Translations under genes and position numbers: made by a program | Source: Rhizobium sp. Leaf453 | GTDB taxonomy: Bacteria; Pseudomonadota; Alphaproteobacteria; Rhizobiales; Rhizobiaceae | Direction of reading: 5' to 3' | NCBI RefSeq assembly: GCF_001425605.1 | Contig: NZ_LMRG01000006.1 | Span: 1-64,000, forward strand | Length of the DNA stretch: 64,000 nt | Shown here: positions 48,556 to 57,002 of the stretch, piece by piece | Position numbering within the stretch: the first letter of the stretch is position 1 | How the letters are laid out: the number at the start of each line of letters is the position of its first letter | The notes under the pieces: model-generated | What the model saw: only the letters and a program-made list of their open reading frames with translations | Told to the model about the DNA's origin: nothing | The model's database searches: none

Positions 48556-50884
48556 TGAACCGCCCATCCGTATTTTGTTCGTCTTCGCCTGGCTGGTCGT
48601 CGGTGGCGAGGAAACCGAGGTTCGGTTGCTCGCCCGTAATCTAGAACGTAGCCGCTACCGCATCGACGTCGTCGTCTGCTTTCACAAGCCGGGGATGCCG
48701 AAGCAGACGCACGAGCAATTGACGGACTTGGGGGTGGATGTCGATACAACGCCCTATCAACTCTCCTTCGATGACACGATCAACTATCTGGCCAGCAAGA
48801 TCGCAGGCTACGATGTCGTCATTTCCTGCCAGAACGTTGCGGATATTTATCCGGCACTGGAGCGTATGCATTGGCGTCCGCCGCTAATCGAGCATGGTGG
48901 ACTGGTGTCGGAAGCTCTGGCGGGGCCAAAGCACTTCACCCATCGTTACGTCGGGGTTTGCAGATCCATCCGGGACGCCGCCGCATCGAAGATGCCCGGA
49001 CGGGAAGGGGACGCGGTTGAAATACCGTCGATGGTCGATCTCGCGGAATTCAACTCTTCCCAGCGGTCGATCATACGCCGGGAACTTGGCGTGAGCGACG
49101 ACACGATCTTAATCGGCTGGGTCGGGCGGCTTGATCCGAAAAAAAATGTCGAGGACTTCATCGAGGCTGCAGCGATCGCACATGCTCAATACATGTCCGC
49201 GCGCTTCGTCGTCGTCGGGGGGCCGGACGCGTTCCTTCCGGACTATGCGGTGAAGTTGCAAGCACTGGCGAAAGCCAGAGGGCTTACTGAAGCACTGACG
49301 TTTCTCGGTGACCGGAAAGATATTCCTTCTCTACTGGCCTCGTTTGACATATTCGTCTGGCTGTCGAAGGGCGAGGGGATGCCGCATGTAATTGCGGAAG
49401 CCGGCGCTGCGGGCCTTCCTGTGATCGCAACACCCGACAACGGCGCGATGCAGCAGATCAACGATGGAGTCTCTGGCATCTTTGTTCCGTATAACGATCC
49501 AACCTCCGTCGCTGCGGCAATGTCCAGACTAATCTGCTCCAAGGCGTTGCGACAAAGGCTGGGCGAAACGCTGCGCTCGACTGTGGAAAGTTTCTACAGC
49601 GTAGCAGCCGTCTTGCCTCAATGGGAAAGCCTGATCCACAAGGTCATGTCGGAGAGATCGCCATCGGCACCGACTGGCCTGTTCCAGTCTTTTCTTCAAG
49701 GCGGTTTTGAATGCTCCACCCATCGGTTACGCCCACGTTTGGACGAGACGGTCGGAAAACGCCTCGATATTATCGCTGCGACGGGGCACGATAATCACGC
49801 TCAGCAAGATTATGATCAACTCGCTCGCTATTCTATTCGTACAGTGCGTGATGGATTGCGGTGGCATCTGATAGAGACCAGCGCTGGCAGCTATGACTGG
49901 TCGAGCTTTTTGCCGATGCTCAGAGCCGCAAATGAAACCAAGACCCAGGTCATTTGGGACCTGCTGCATTATGGCTGGCCTGACGACATAGACATCTGGT
50001 CTCCGGATTTCGTCAAGCGCTTTGCACGCTTTGCCGGGGCCGTAGCGTGTGTGGTCCGTGACGAGAGCGACTCGGTGCCATTCTATTCGCCCGTCAACGA
50101 AATTTCATTCTTCTCTTGGGGTGGTGGTGACGCCGCCTACCTCAATCCGTTTGCCCGTGGGCGGGGCTTTGAACTGAAAGTTCAACTCGCTCGCGCCTCT
50201 ATCGCAGCCATGGATGCCGTGCTCGCGGTCGATCCAAGGGCTCGTTTCGTTCATTGTGATCCGGTCATCAATGTCATTACCGATCCTTCCCGGCCATGGG
50301 AAAGACGTGACGCCGAAGGACATCGGCAATCGCAATTTCAGGGATGGGACCTGCTAGCGGGACGACTGTGGCCGCAGATTGGTGGCGCCGACAGGTATCT
50401 GGATATCGTCGGCGTCAACTACTATCATAACAACCAATGGATTCACGGCGGCCCGCCGATTGACAGGAACCACGCGCTGTACAAGCCATTCCGATCAATA
50501 CTGATTGAAACCTTCGCCCGATATGGGAAACCGCTCTTTGTCGCGGAGACCGGGATAGAGGCGGAACAGCGCCCCGCATGGCTCAGATACGTCGATCGGG
50601 AGGTCCAAGCCGCGATGGATGCGGGCGTGCCGGTCGAAGGGATCTGCCTTTACCCAATTATCAGCCATCTTGGATGGGACGACGACCGTCCGTGTGAGAA
50701 CGGCCTTCTTTCGAACGAGCGCGTCGGCACGGAGCGTATTGCCTACCAACCATTGCGAGATGTACTTCGGGCAATTTCAAACGATCTCGCGCACCGAGGT
50801 ATTCCCGCGCCAAACCGTGAATCGCCTGCTTGGCGGTGTCGAGCCGCCAGTCAACGTTCTCGGCTCAGCGGGCAAGGTCTATAG
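48545..50884 (+). CDS. Fusion: GT4 glycosyltransferase + glycoside hydrolase of clan GH-A type
   Basis: About 779 residues from ATG 48545, overlapping the previous gene by 11 nt. Residues 1-370 are a GT4 enzyme (FVFAWLVVGGEETEVRLLAR; IGWVGRLDPKKNVEDFIEAA; VWLSKGEGMPHVIAEAGAAG). From about 388 (GGFECSTHRLRPRLDE) there is a TIM-barrel glycosidase-like domain with YSIRTVRDGLRWHLIE, general acid Glu519 in PVNEISFF and nucleophile Glu668 in FVAETGIE. Such beta-glucosidase-like partners occur in exopolysaccharide loci, where they may trim or transglycosylate. The last 30-40 codons read antisense through a small-gene relic (50780-51030), so the natural end may have been lost and replaced. Confidence 0.88.
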   Translation: MITDEPPIRILFVFAWLVVGGEETEVRLLARNLERSRYRIDVVVCFHKPGMPKQTHEQLTDLGVDVDTTPYQLSFDDTINYLASKIAGYDVVISCQNVADIYPALERMHWRPPLIEHGGLVSEALAGPKHFTHRYVGVCRSIRDAAASKMPGREGDAVEIPSMVDLAEFNSSQRSIIRRELGVSDDTILIGWVGRLDPKKNVEDFIEAAAIAHAQYMSARFVVVGGPDAFLPDYAVKLQALAKARGLTEALTFLGDRKDIPSLLASFDIFVWLSKGEGMPHVIAEAGAAGLPVIATPDNGAMQQINDGVSGIFVPYNDPTSVAAAMSRLICSKALRQRLGETLRSTVESFYSVAAVLPQWESLIHKVMSERSPSAPTGLFQSFLQGGFECSTHRLRPRLDETVGKRLDIIAATGHDNHAQQDYDQLARYSIRTVRDGLRWHLIETSAGSYDWSSFLPMLRAANETKTQVIWDLLHYGWPDDIDIWSPDFVKRFARFAGAVACVVRDESDSVPFYSPVNEISFFSWGGGDAAYLNPFARGRGFELKVQLARASIAAMDAVLAVDPRARFVHCDPVINVITDPSRPWERRDAEGHRQSQFQGWDLLAGRLWPQIGGADRYLDIVGVNYYHNNQWIHGGPPIDRNHALYKPFRSILIETFARYGKPLFVAETGIEAEQRPAWLRYVDREVQAAMDAGVPVEGICLYPIISHLGWDDDRPCENGLLSNERVGTERIAYQPLRDVLRAISNDLAHRGIPAPNRESPAWRCRAASQRSRLSGQGL

Positions 50885-51030
50885 AGGCTTCTGGCATATA
50901 AGGCCCGAATGCTACCTCGACGGTAATTCGCCATCGAGACGATAGCATCGAAAGATGGCCGAATGACCGCAGTTGTTTCTCTGACAGCGACTTGGCTTTC
51001 AAGGGGTGAAATGGGTTGCATAGGAGGCAT
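50780..51030 (-). pseudogene. Relic paralogue of the small gene at 62762-63025
   Basis: From ATG 51030 the minus strand reads MPPMQPISPLESQVAVRE and SFDAIVSMAN, shifts frame, then reads TVEVAFGPYMPEASIDLAR, a TGA, then AENVDWRLDTAKQAIHGLAR and EYLGARD. Position by position this matches the intact product at 62762-63025 (SFDDLVSMANISVEAAAGPD, ALAHRAESVGWPLDIAEEAI, QEYLGARG). One frameshift and one stop kill it. It keeps a perfect EcfG-type promoter. Its end overlaps the 3' end of the GT4/glycosidase gene on the other strand. Confidence 0.8.
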
Positions 51031-51110
51031 CGCTTGTGATTTCATATTATCTGTGCGACCAACTGCGCGCTCCTTTCGGTCCCTTCGCAAGGCAACCTCC
51101 TGACTGGAAC

Positions 51111-51135
51111 AACGAGCCGAATTTCATAGTGTTCC
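51111..51135 (-). promoter_or_regulatory. Perfect EcfG-type promoter (GGAAC-N16-CGTT) of a relic gene
   Basis: GGAAC (51131-51135), 16-nt spacer, CGTT (51111-51114) on the minus strand, about 80 bp upstream of the relic start at 51030. The promoter outlived its gene. The rest of 50885-51294 holds the upstream region of the ABC ATPase on the plus strand and nothing else recognisable. Confidence 0.7.
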
Positions 51136-51294
51136 CTTGATTGAAGCGCGGCACCACTCGGCCTATGTACGGTCAAGGTATCGTGGCGAGCGTTAGAACA
51201 CACCGCCACGGCCGACGGTGACGACATTCCTCACCTCACTTGTGACGGTTATCCGACATACACTCCGACGCTTAATGACAAGGTTTGAGAGCTT

Positions 51295-51954
51295 ATGAGC
51301 CTAAGTATGTCAAACATCCGCAAGTCATACACAACCGTCGAGGGGACAATCGAGATTTTGAAGGGAGTCGACCTTTTTGTCGGTGCAAGCGAAAGCGTGG
51401 CGCTAACGGGCGAATCCGGAAGCGGCAAAAGCACGCTCCTCCATTTGGCTGGGGGGCTGGATCACCCTGACAGTGGGTCGGTGATGATGGCTGGGCAAGC
51501 GCTTTCCGGTTTCAGCGAACGCGAGCGTGCAAAGTATCGCCGTAAGAAGGTCGGTCTCGTTTTCCAGCAGTTTAACCTGATCCCTTCGCTTAACGTCGCG
51601 GCTAACATGTGTTTCCATGCCAAGCTTGCCGATAGGTATGATCCGGCATGGCAGCAAATTCTGACCGCGAGACTGGGATTGGAGCCATATCTTACGCGGT
51701 ATCCCGAACAGCTTTCGGGTGGACAGCAGCAGCGCGTCGCGATCGGCCGTACACTGGCCGCCCGCCCGCCGCTCATTCTTGCCGACGAACCCACGGGCAA
51801 TCTCGACGAGGCAACAGGCGATGCTGTGCTTGATCTGATACTTTCCTTGGCAAAAAATGCCGGGTCCGCACTTCTTCTTGTTACCCATTCGTCGCGGCTG
51901 GCAGACCGCCTTGATCGAAAGGTCGTCTTGCAAGGCGGCAGAATCGTCGAATGA
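51295..51954 (+). CDS. ABC transporter ATPase, LolD/MacB class
   Basis: 219 residues. Walker [10 protein letters not shown] (about 42-50), Q-loop VFQQFNL, signature LSGGQQQR, Walker [18 protein letters not shown], and switch His in [12 protein letters not shown]. Size and the DEPTGNLD motif are those of the LolD/MacB (FtsE-like) class, which drive periplasmic mechanotransmission or lipoprotein extraction rather than solute import. It overlaps the permease by ATGA. ATG 51295 was chosen (GAGAG upstream); 51307 is possible. Confidence 0.93.
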   Translation: MSLSMSNIRKSYTTVEGTIEILKGVDLFVGASESVALTGESGSGKSTLLHLAGGLDHPDSGSVMMAGQALSGFSERERAKYRRKKVGLVFQQFNLIPSLNVAANMCFHAKLADRYDPAWQQILTARLGLEPYLTRYPEQLSGGQQQRVAIGRTLAARPPLILADEPTGNLDEATGDAVLDLILSLAKNAGSALLLVTHSSRLADRLDRKVVLQGGRIVE

Positions 51955-54359
51955 GATTCACTGCATTTGCAGCGTTGTTGTCTCACTGGCGACGCAAACC
52001 GTTGCAGTTACTGACCCTTGTGACAGGGATTGCCCTTGCCACAGCCCTATGGTCGGGCGTTCAGGCCATAAACGCGGAGGCGCGAGCCAGCTACGCGCGG
52101 GCAGCGTCCGTGCTCGAGCAAGGGGGGTTGCGACAGATCGTTGCCAAGGACGGCAATGGAATTTCCATCGAAACCTACGCCAAGCTTCGGAGATGGGGCT
52201 GGAACGTCTCACCCGTTATCGAAGGCCCGTACCGTTTTGGATCTGTGCGGATCAAACTGATCGGCATTGAGCCTTTGAGTATGCCGCGGGAAGAGCAAAT
52301 CAATAGCATTACGACTGCATCCGATCTCTCAGGCTTCCTCTCTGCTCGTGGCCTACTCGTCGTTTCGGCTTCCACGGCCGACAAACTCCGTGGAAATACG
52401 GTTATGAAGATCAAGGTTTCCGAGCAAGTGCCAAATGATGCCGCATTCCTGGATATAGCCGCCGCCGACCAGCTGCTGAAAGCCAATGGCAAGATCAGCA
52501 GGCTGGTTGTTGCACCCAAGCAAAGGTCTGACCTGGAGGCTATAGAGCGGCTCAGTCCCGAAGTCTCTTTGCGAGAAACTCCCGATGAACCGGATGTCAG
52601 TCGTTTGACCGAGAGCTTTCATCTCAACCTCACAGCGTTCGGATATCTTTCCTTCGTCGTCGGACTGTTCATCGTTTACTCGGCTGCGGGATTGACGTTC
52701 GAACAAAGGCGAGGAACTTTCCGGACGCTGCGCTCACTCGGGATTTCGCTGCCTGCGTTGACGACGATGCTCCTGATCGAACTGGCCGCACTTGCACTGC
52801 TGTCCGGTCTCCTTGGTGTTATCCTCGGCTATTTCGTAGCCTCCACGCTCATGCCGGGCGTCGCTACAACATTGAGAGGTCTTTACGGCGCTACCGTCCC
52901 CGGCACCTTGTCCATTCGCCCTGAATGGTGGCTTACGGGGTTGCTGATCGCTCTCGCAGGTACGGCGATTTCGTCTGCGCAGAGCCTCGGGCGAGTCTGG
53001 AAGTTGCCAATCTTGGCAGCAGCTCAACCACAAGCATGGGAGAGAGTTTCAAAAAAGAGCTTGATATTCCAGACGGTGGCCGGTTGCTCTCTGCTTGGAT
53101 TGGCGATGCTCCTCGGTATTGCAGGCTCTGGACTTGTTGCAGGCTTCGGGACGCTCGGATGCCTCTTGCTCGGCGCGGCCCTTTTGTTGCCGGGGCTGCT
53201 TTCCATTATCTTAGTCATGGTAGAGCGGGTGTCGCGAGCGGCGCTCACCCAGTGGTTCTGGGCCGACACGCGCCTGCAGCTTCCTGGCCTATCGCTTGCA
53301 CTGATGGCACTCCTGCTCGCACTGTCGGCGAATATCGGCGTCGGCACCATGGTTTCAAGCTTCCGACTGACCTTTCTCGGATGGCTCGACCAGCGCTTGG
53401 CAGCGGAACTCTACGTTACCGCCAAGGATGAGAACGAGGCGAAGCGACTTCGTGAATGGCTCCCCAAATATTCCACCTCAGTCCTGCCGATTTGGAATGT
53501 TGAAGCAGATGTTCTGGGTGAGCAACTTCAAATCTTTGGAGTGGTGGACGATCCTACGTATCGCGACCACTGGCCGCTGATAGTTGCGAACCACGACGCG
53601 TGGGACGAGGTCGCTTCCGGAAAAGGGGCTCTGATCAATGAGCAGATGTGGAGACGCGGCGATGCAACGTTTGGGGCGACCATCCCGATGCCCGGTAACT
53701 GGGACGCCACAGTCGTTGGTGTCTATTCCGACTACGGCAATCCAAAAGGGCAGGTTATCATCGGCATAGATTCTCTTGTTGCGCATTACCCTGACGTCCC
53801 GAAGCTTCGCTACGGCCTACGTGTTGCAGCGGAACAGGTTTCAAACCTGAGGCAGCGGCTCGTCACGGAATTTGGTCTGACTGAGACGGCAATCATCGAC
53901 CAGGCTTCCCTTAAACGGCAATCAACAGCCGTGTTCGAGCAAACCTTCACCGTGACAGGAGCCCTCAACGTCTTGACGCTGGCTGTCGCAGGCTTCGCGA
54001 TGTTCTCAAGCCTGCTGACGCTTTCGAGCATTCGCCTTCCACAACTCGCACCACTCTGGGCAATGGGTGTCAGAAGGCGCGATCTGGCGCTTTACGAAGT
54101 CGTCCGGACGTTGGCACTGTGGCTTGCCACCTTTGTGACGGCCATTCCTGTTGGGCTTGGTCTAGCCTGGGTATTGTTGGAGATTGTCAATGTTGAGGCA
54201 TTCGGCTGGCGGCTGCCAATGACTGTGTTTCCTTTAGACTGGCTCTGGTTGGGGGCAGTTGCTCTTCTAGCGGCGCTTTTTTCGATTCTCGTGCCGGCCC
54301 GGCGTCTGGCAACAATCACCCCAGCCGAATTGTTGAGGATTTTTGCCGATGAACGCTAA
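51951..54359 (+). CDS. FtsX/MacB-type ABC permease
   Basis: 802 residues. A membrane helix near residue 20-37 ([18 protein letters not shown]) is followed by an extracytoplasmic domain, then three helices between about 220 and 340 ([38 protein letters not shown]), a further cluster near 365-460, a second periplasmic domain, and the C-terminal FtsX core ([40 protein letters not shown]). Two FtsX-like halves in one chain could stand for two separate permeases (AttF/AttG) elsewhere. It overlaps the ATPase before it and the AttH-like gene after it, so the three are one operon. Confidence 0.88.
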   Translation: MRFTAFAALLSHWRRKPLQLLTLVTGIALATALWSGVQAINAEARASYARAASVLEQGGLRQIVAKDGNGISIETYAKLRRWGWNVSPVIEGPYRFGSVRIKLIGIEPLSMPREEQINSITTASDLSGFLSARGLLVVSASTADKLRGNTVMKIKVSEQVPNDAAFLDIAAADQLLKANGKISRLVVAPKQRSDLEAIERLSPEVSLRETPDEPDVSRLTESFHLNLTAFGYLSFVVGLFIVYSAAGLTFEQRRGTFRTLRSLGISLPALTTMLLIELAALALLSGLLGVILGYFVASTLMPGVATTLRGLYGATVPGTLSIRPEWWLTGLLIALAGTAISSAQSLGRVWKLPILAAAQPQAWERVSKKSLIFQTVAGCSLLGLAMLLGIAGSGLVAGFGTLGCLLLGAALLLPGLLSIILVMVERVSRAALTQWFWADTRLQLPGLSLALMALLLALSANIGVGTMVSSFRLTFLGWLDQRLAAELYVTAKDENEAKRLREWLPKYSTSVLPIWNVEADVLGEQLQIFGVVDDPTYRDHWPLIVANHDAWDEVASGKGALINEQMWRRGDATFGATIPMPGNWDATVVGVYSDYGNPKGQVIIGIDSLVAHYPDVPKLRYGLRVAAEQVSNLRQRLVTEFGLTETAIIDQASLKRQSTAVFEQTFTVTGALNVLTLAVAGFAMFSSLLTLSSIRLPQLAPLWAMGVRRRDLALYEVVRTLALWLATFVTAIPVGLGLAWVLLEIVNVEAFGWRLPMTVFPLDWLWLGAVALLAALFSILVPARRLATITPAELLRIFADER

Positions 54360-55419
54360 AATAATGCTAGGCGCGCTGGTTGCCCTGGTGATGACCGCTT
54401 CAGCGGGTCACAGCCAGTCCCAAGGCTTTGCCGGGCTTGGCTCAGATGCCACGGGCTTTGCGATCCCCGAGCGAGGCCACCCGTTATCATTTCCCTCCGA
54501 TCACGGCGCTCATCCGGATTACCGTATTGAATGGTGGTATGTGACGGCAAACCTCCAAAGCGCGGACGGCAAGCGATACGGCGTACAGTGGACGTTGTTC
54601 CGCTCAGCTCTGGCTCCGGGTACAGCTCAAAGTTTTGCGGACCCGCAGATTTGGATCGGCCACGCGGCCATCACCACGGACAACCACCAGTATGTCGCAG
54701 AGCGTCTGGCCAGAGGAGGCGTGGGGCAGGCAAATGCCACGACCCAACCGTTTGAGGCTTGGATCGATGACTGGACGATGAAGAGCGTCGCGCGGCCGCC
54801 TGCCGATGAACTAAATGAACTCCTTCTCACCGCGAACGGGCAAGATTTCGGCTACAGTCTGAACTTGAAGTCGACAGGTCCGTTGGTGCTTCAAGGGGAT
54901 CGCGGGTTCTCCGTGAAGTCTGCGGACGGACAAGCTTCCTACTATTATTCGCAACCCTTCTACCAGGTAGATGGCGTGATCACGGTATCGGGCGCTGACG
55001 TCGCAGTGAGCGGGCAAGCCTGGCTCGACAGAGAGTGGTCTTCCCAGCCACTAGCTGCAAATCAAACGGGGTGGGACTGGTTTTCGCTGCACTTCGATAC
55101 GGGCGAAAAACTGATGGCATTCAGGCTGCGCGATGACAAAGAAGGGTTTATCTCCGCGAATTGGATTTCGGCGGATGGCAAGACGACGCCATTGTCGAAG
55201 GGGGCTGTTCATTTGGTATCTGTACGACAAGCCAGGGTCAACGGGCGAGATATGCCGGTGGCATGGCGTATCCAGGTTCCGGGCAGGTCACTGGAGATCA
55301 CAACCCGGCCATTGTTCGATCAGTCCTGGATGAGCACGAGTACGCCATATTGGGAGGGGCCGATTTCGTTCCAAGGCAGCGCGTCAGGTGTGGGGTATCT
55401 GGAAATGACTGGTTATTAG
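54349..55419 (+). CDS. Secreted CrtC/AttH-type lipocalin-like protein
   Basis: About 356 residues from ATG 54349, overlapping the permease by 11 nt. The signal peptide is [20 protein letters not shown], with cleavage near AGHS-Q. The mature protein has the CrtC/AttH hallmarks: FPSDHGAHPDYRIEWWYVTA, GVQWTLFRSAL, IGHAAITTDN, and WLDREWSSQPL with GWDWFSLHFDTGEKLM. This double-lipocalin fold binds or hydrates hydrophobic ligands (CrtC is a carotenoid hydratase). AttH in Agrobacterium is encoded beside an ABC transporter, the same neighbourhood as here. It probably takes a hydrophobic molecule handed over by the transporter (inference). Confidence 0.88.
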   Translation: MNAKIMLGALVALVMTASAGHSQSQGFAGLGSDATGFAIPERGHPLSFPSDHGAHPDYRIEWWYVTANLQSADGKRYGVQWTLFRSALAPGTAQSFADPQIWIGHAAITTDNHQYVAERLARGGVGQANATTQPFEAWIDDWTMKSVARPPADELNELLLTANGQDFGYSLNLKSTGPLVLQGDRGFSVKSADGQASYYYSQPFYQVDGVITVSGADVAVSGQAWLDREWSSQPLAANQTGWDWFSLHFDTGEKLMAFRLRDDKEGFISANWISADGKTTPLSKGAVHLVSVRQARVNGRDMPVAWRIQVPGRSLEITTRPLFDQSWMSTSTPYWEGPISFQGSASGVGYLEMTGY

Positions 55420-55795
55420 CTTTCACACAACGGCGCCTGATGACAAGTTTGCTAGGGTCGAACTGCCTTCACAGTAGGTGTACTGGAGCTTGCCGGAGGT
55501 GCATCCGTCTTCCCTTTTGCGCAGTCCCGATCAGATTAAGCGAGATGAGGAGCTTTCGCGCTTTCGCGACGATATGGCGACGATCGGTAGACTTGCGGTG
55601 TGAGGCGCTAGAAGCGCGCCGCCGCTGGGGTGCGGCAGTCCAAAGCAACTCGTAGATTTTTCAGCAACGTACGTTGGTCGCCAATTTAATGGTCATGTCC
55701 GGGCAGGGTTGTAGCCAGTTTTGATACCGGTCCCATTAGTGCCACCATTTCCAGACGGCCGAGGAACAGCCACCCGATTTGCGAGTTATCGCGCA
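55420..55795. other. Intergenic, no supported gene
   Basis: About 375 bp. Frames crossing this stretch have no ribosome site. GGAAC-N16-AGTT occurs at 55763-55787, too close to the topoisomerase start to be a likely promoter. Confidence 0.3.
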
Positions 55796-56446
55796 ATGAC
55801 CGAGATCATCACAAACATTGAAACGATTGCGGCTGAGGCCAAACTCGCATCCGGGCTTGTCCATGTGTCGGGACTGGATACTGGGATCACACGCAAATCC
55901 GGTGCGGATGGATTTCTTTACTATCGCCCGGACGGCCGGCGAATCAAGGAAGCCGGAGAAATCAAACGGCTGAACTCTTTGGCAATTCCGAACTTTCTAA
56001 CGACGTTGGCGATCCGTCGATCACTGTGCGACATGCAGGAGTTCCCAGCGCAACGTCTGTTCCATTACGCTAACCAGGGCGGGGCCGCTCGTGCGATTTC
56101 CTCGTATAACGTCAATGACTACATCCGAGAGGTAACCGGTGACGACTTAAGTTTGGAACAGTTTCGCGCGTGGGGCGCGACCTGCATGGCCGTCGAGGCG
56201 CTGGCGGCGCTCGAGGCGGCTGCGACCCAGCGCGAATTGACCCGGCAACTCAATGAAGCAGTCGATAGCGTCGCTGCGAAGCTCGTCAACACTCGTGTCG
56301 TCTGCCGGTCTTCCTATATCCATCCGGCGGTCTTCGAGGACTTCCAGTCAGGCATGCTGCGTGTTGTGCTGAAGCTCAAGACCAAAAGTGAACGGCTGCT
56401 GCAATGGCTGGACGCAGAAGAGATCGGTGTGCTGCGAGGGCTTTAA
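55796..56446 (+). pseudogene. DNA topoisomerase IB with a large internal deletion
   Basis: 216 residues remain of a family usually near 330-370. The N-terminus (LVHVSGLDTGITRKSGADGF, then GRRIKEAGEIKRLNSLAIP) is normal. It then jumps straight to LTTLAIRRSLCDMQEFPAQR and LFHYANQGG, so about 120 residues holding the catalytic Arg and Lys of the core are lost. The C-terminus keeps DLSLEQFRAWGATCMAVEAL and the SSYIHPAVFEDF motif with the catalytic Tyr. The deletion is in frame, so a product may be made, but it cannot be an active poxvirus-type topoisomerase. Confidence 0.82.
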
Positions 56447-56548
56447 GATCGGGCTGCAGCCGCATCATAGCGTTTTTGTCAAAGCGCCTGAGTCCAGCGA
56501 GCCTTCCGCAACAGGCACGCGGGCCAGCATCACAGGGAGGGATACACC

Positions 56549-56950
56549 GTGAAAACATTTGGAATTGCCTATATTGCCACCCTCTTGTCGTTCCTGGCCA
56601 TCGACGCCATTTGGCTCGGCGTCGTGGCTCGCAAATTTTACCAACAGCAGCTCGGCGATCTGATGCTTCCGTCACCCAACTTTGCGGTTGCCGGAGTTTT
56701 CTACCTGTCGTTTGCTGCGGCAATTGTCGTTCTAGCCGTTCGGCCCGGGCTCGCGGCGGGATCGCTTTGGACAGCAGCGGGTTACGGCGTCGTCCTGGGT
56801 CTCGCAGCCTATGGAACGTACGATATGACGAATCTCTCGACGCTGAAGAATTGGCCGGCTCCACTCAGCATCGTTGATATGATCTGGGGCACTGTCTTGA
56901 CAGCGATTGCCAGCGTGAGCGGCTATGCTGTCGCGAGACATTTCGCGTAG
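56549..56950 (+). CDS. DUF2177-family membrane protein
   Basis: 133 residues, GTG start with GGAGGG at 6-11 nt upstream. It has four membrane helices: FGIAYIATLLSFLAIDAIWL, FAVAGVFYLSFAAAIVVLAV, a third around LWTAAGYGVVLGLAAYG, and a fourth ending ASVSGYAVARHF. The TYDMTNLSTLKNWP loop is the family signature. Function unknown. It stands between the truncated topoisomerase and mfd. Confidence 0.88.
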   Translation: MKTFGIAYIATLLSFLAIDAIWLGVVARKFYQQQLGDLMLPSPNFAVAGVFYLSFAAAIVVLAVRPGLAAGSLWTAAGYGVVLGLAAYGTYDMTNLSTLKNWPAPLSIVDMIWGTVLTAIASVSGYAVARHFA

Positions 56951-57002
56951 CTCTACCGTTTCCGAGCAAACTTGTAATTTCGAATAAAGACTGGAGATTG
57001 GC

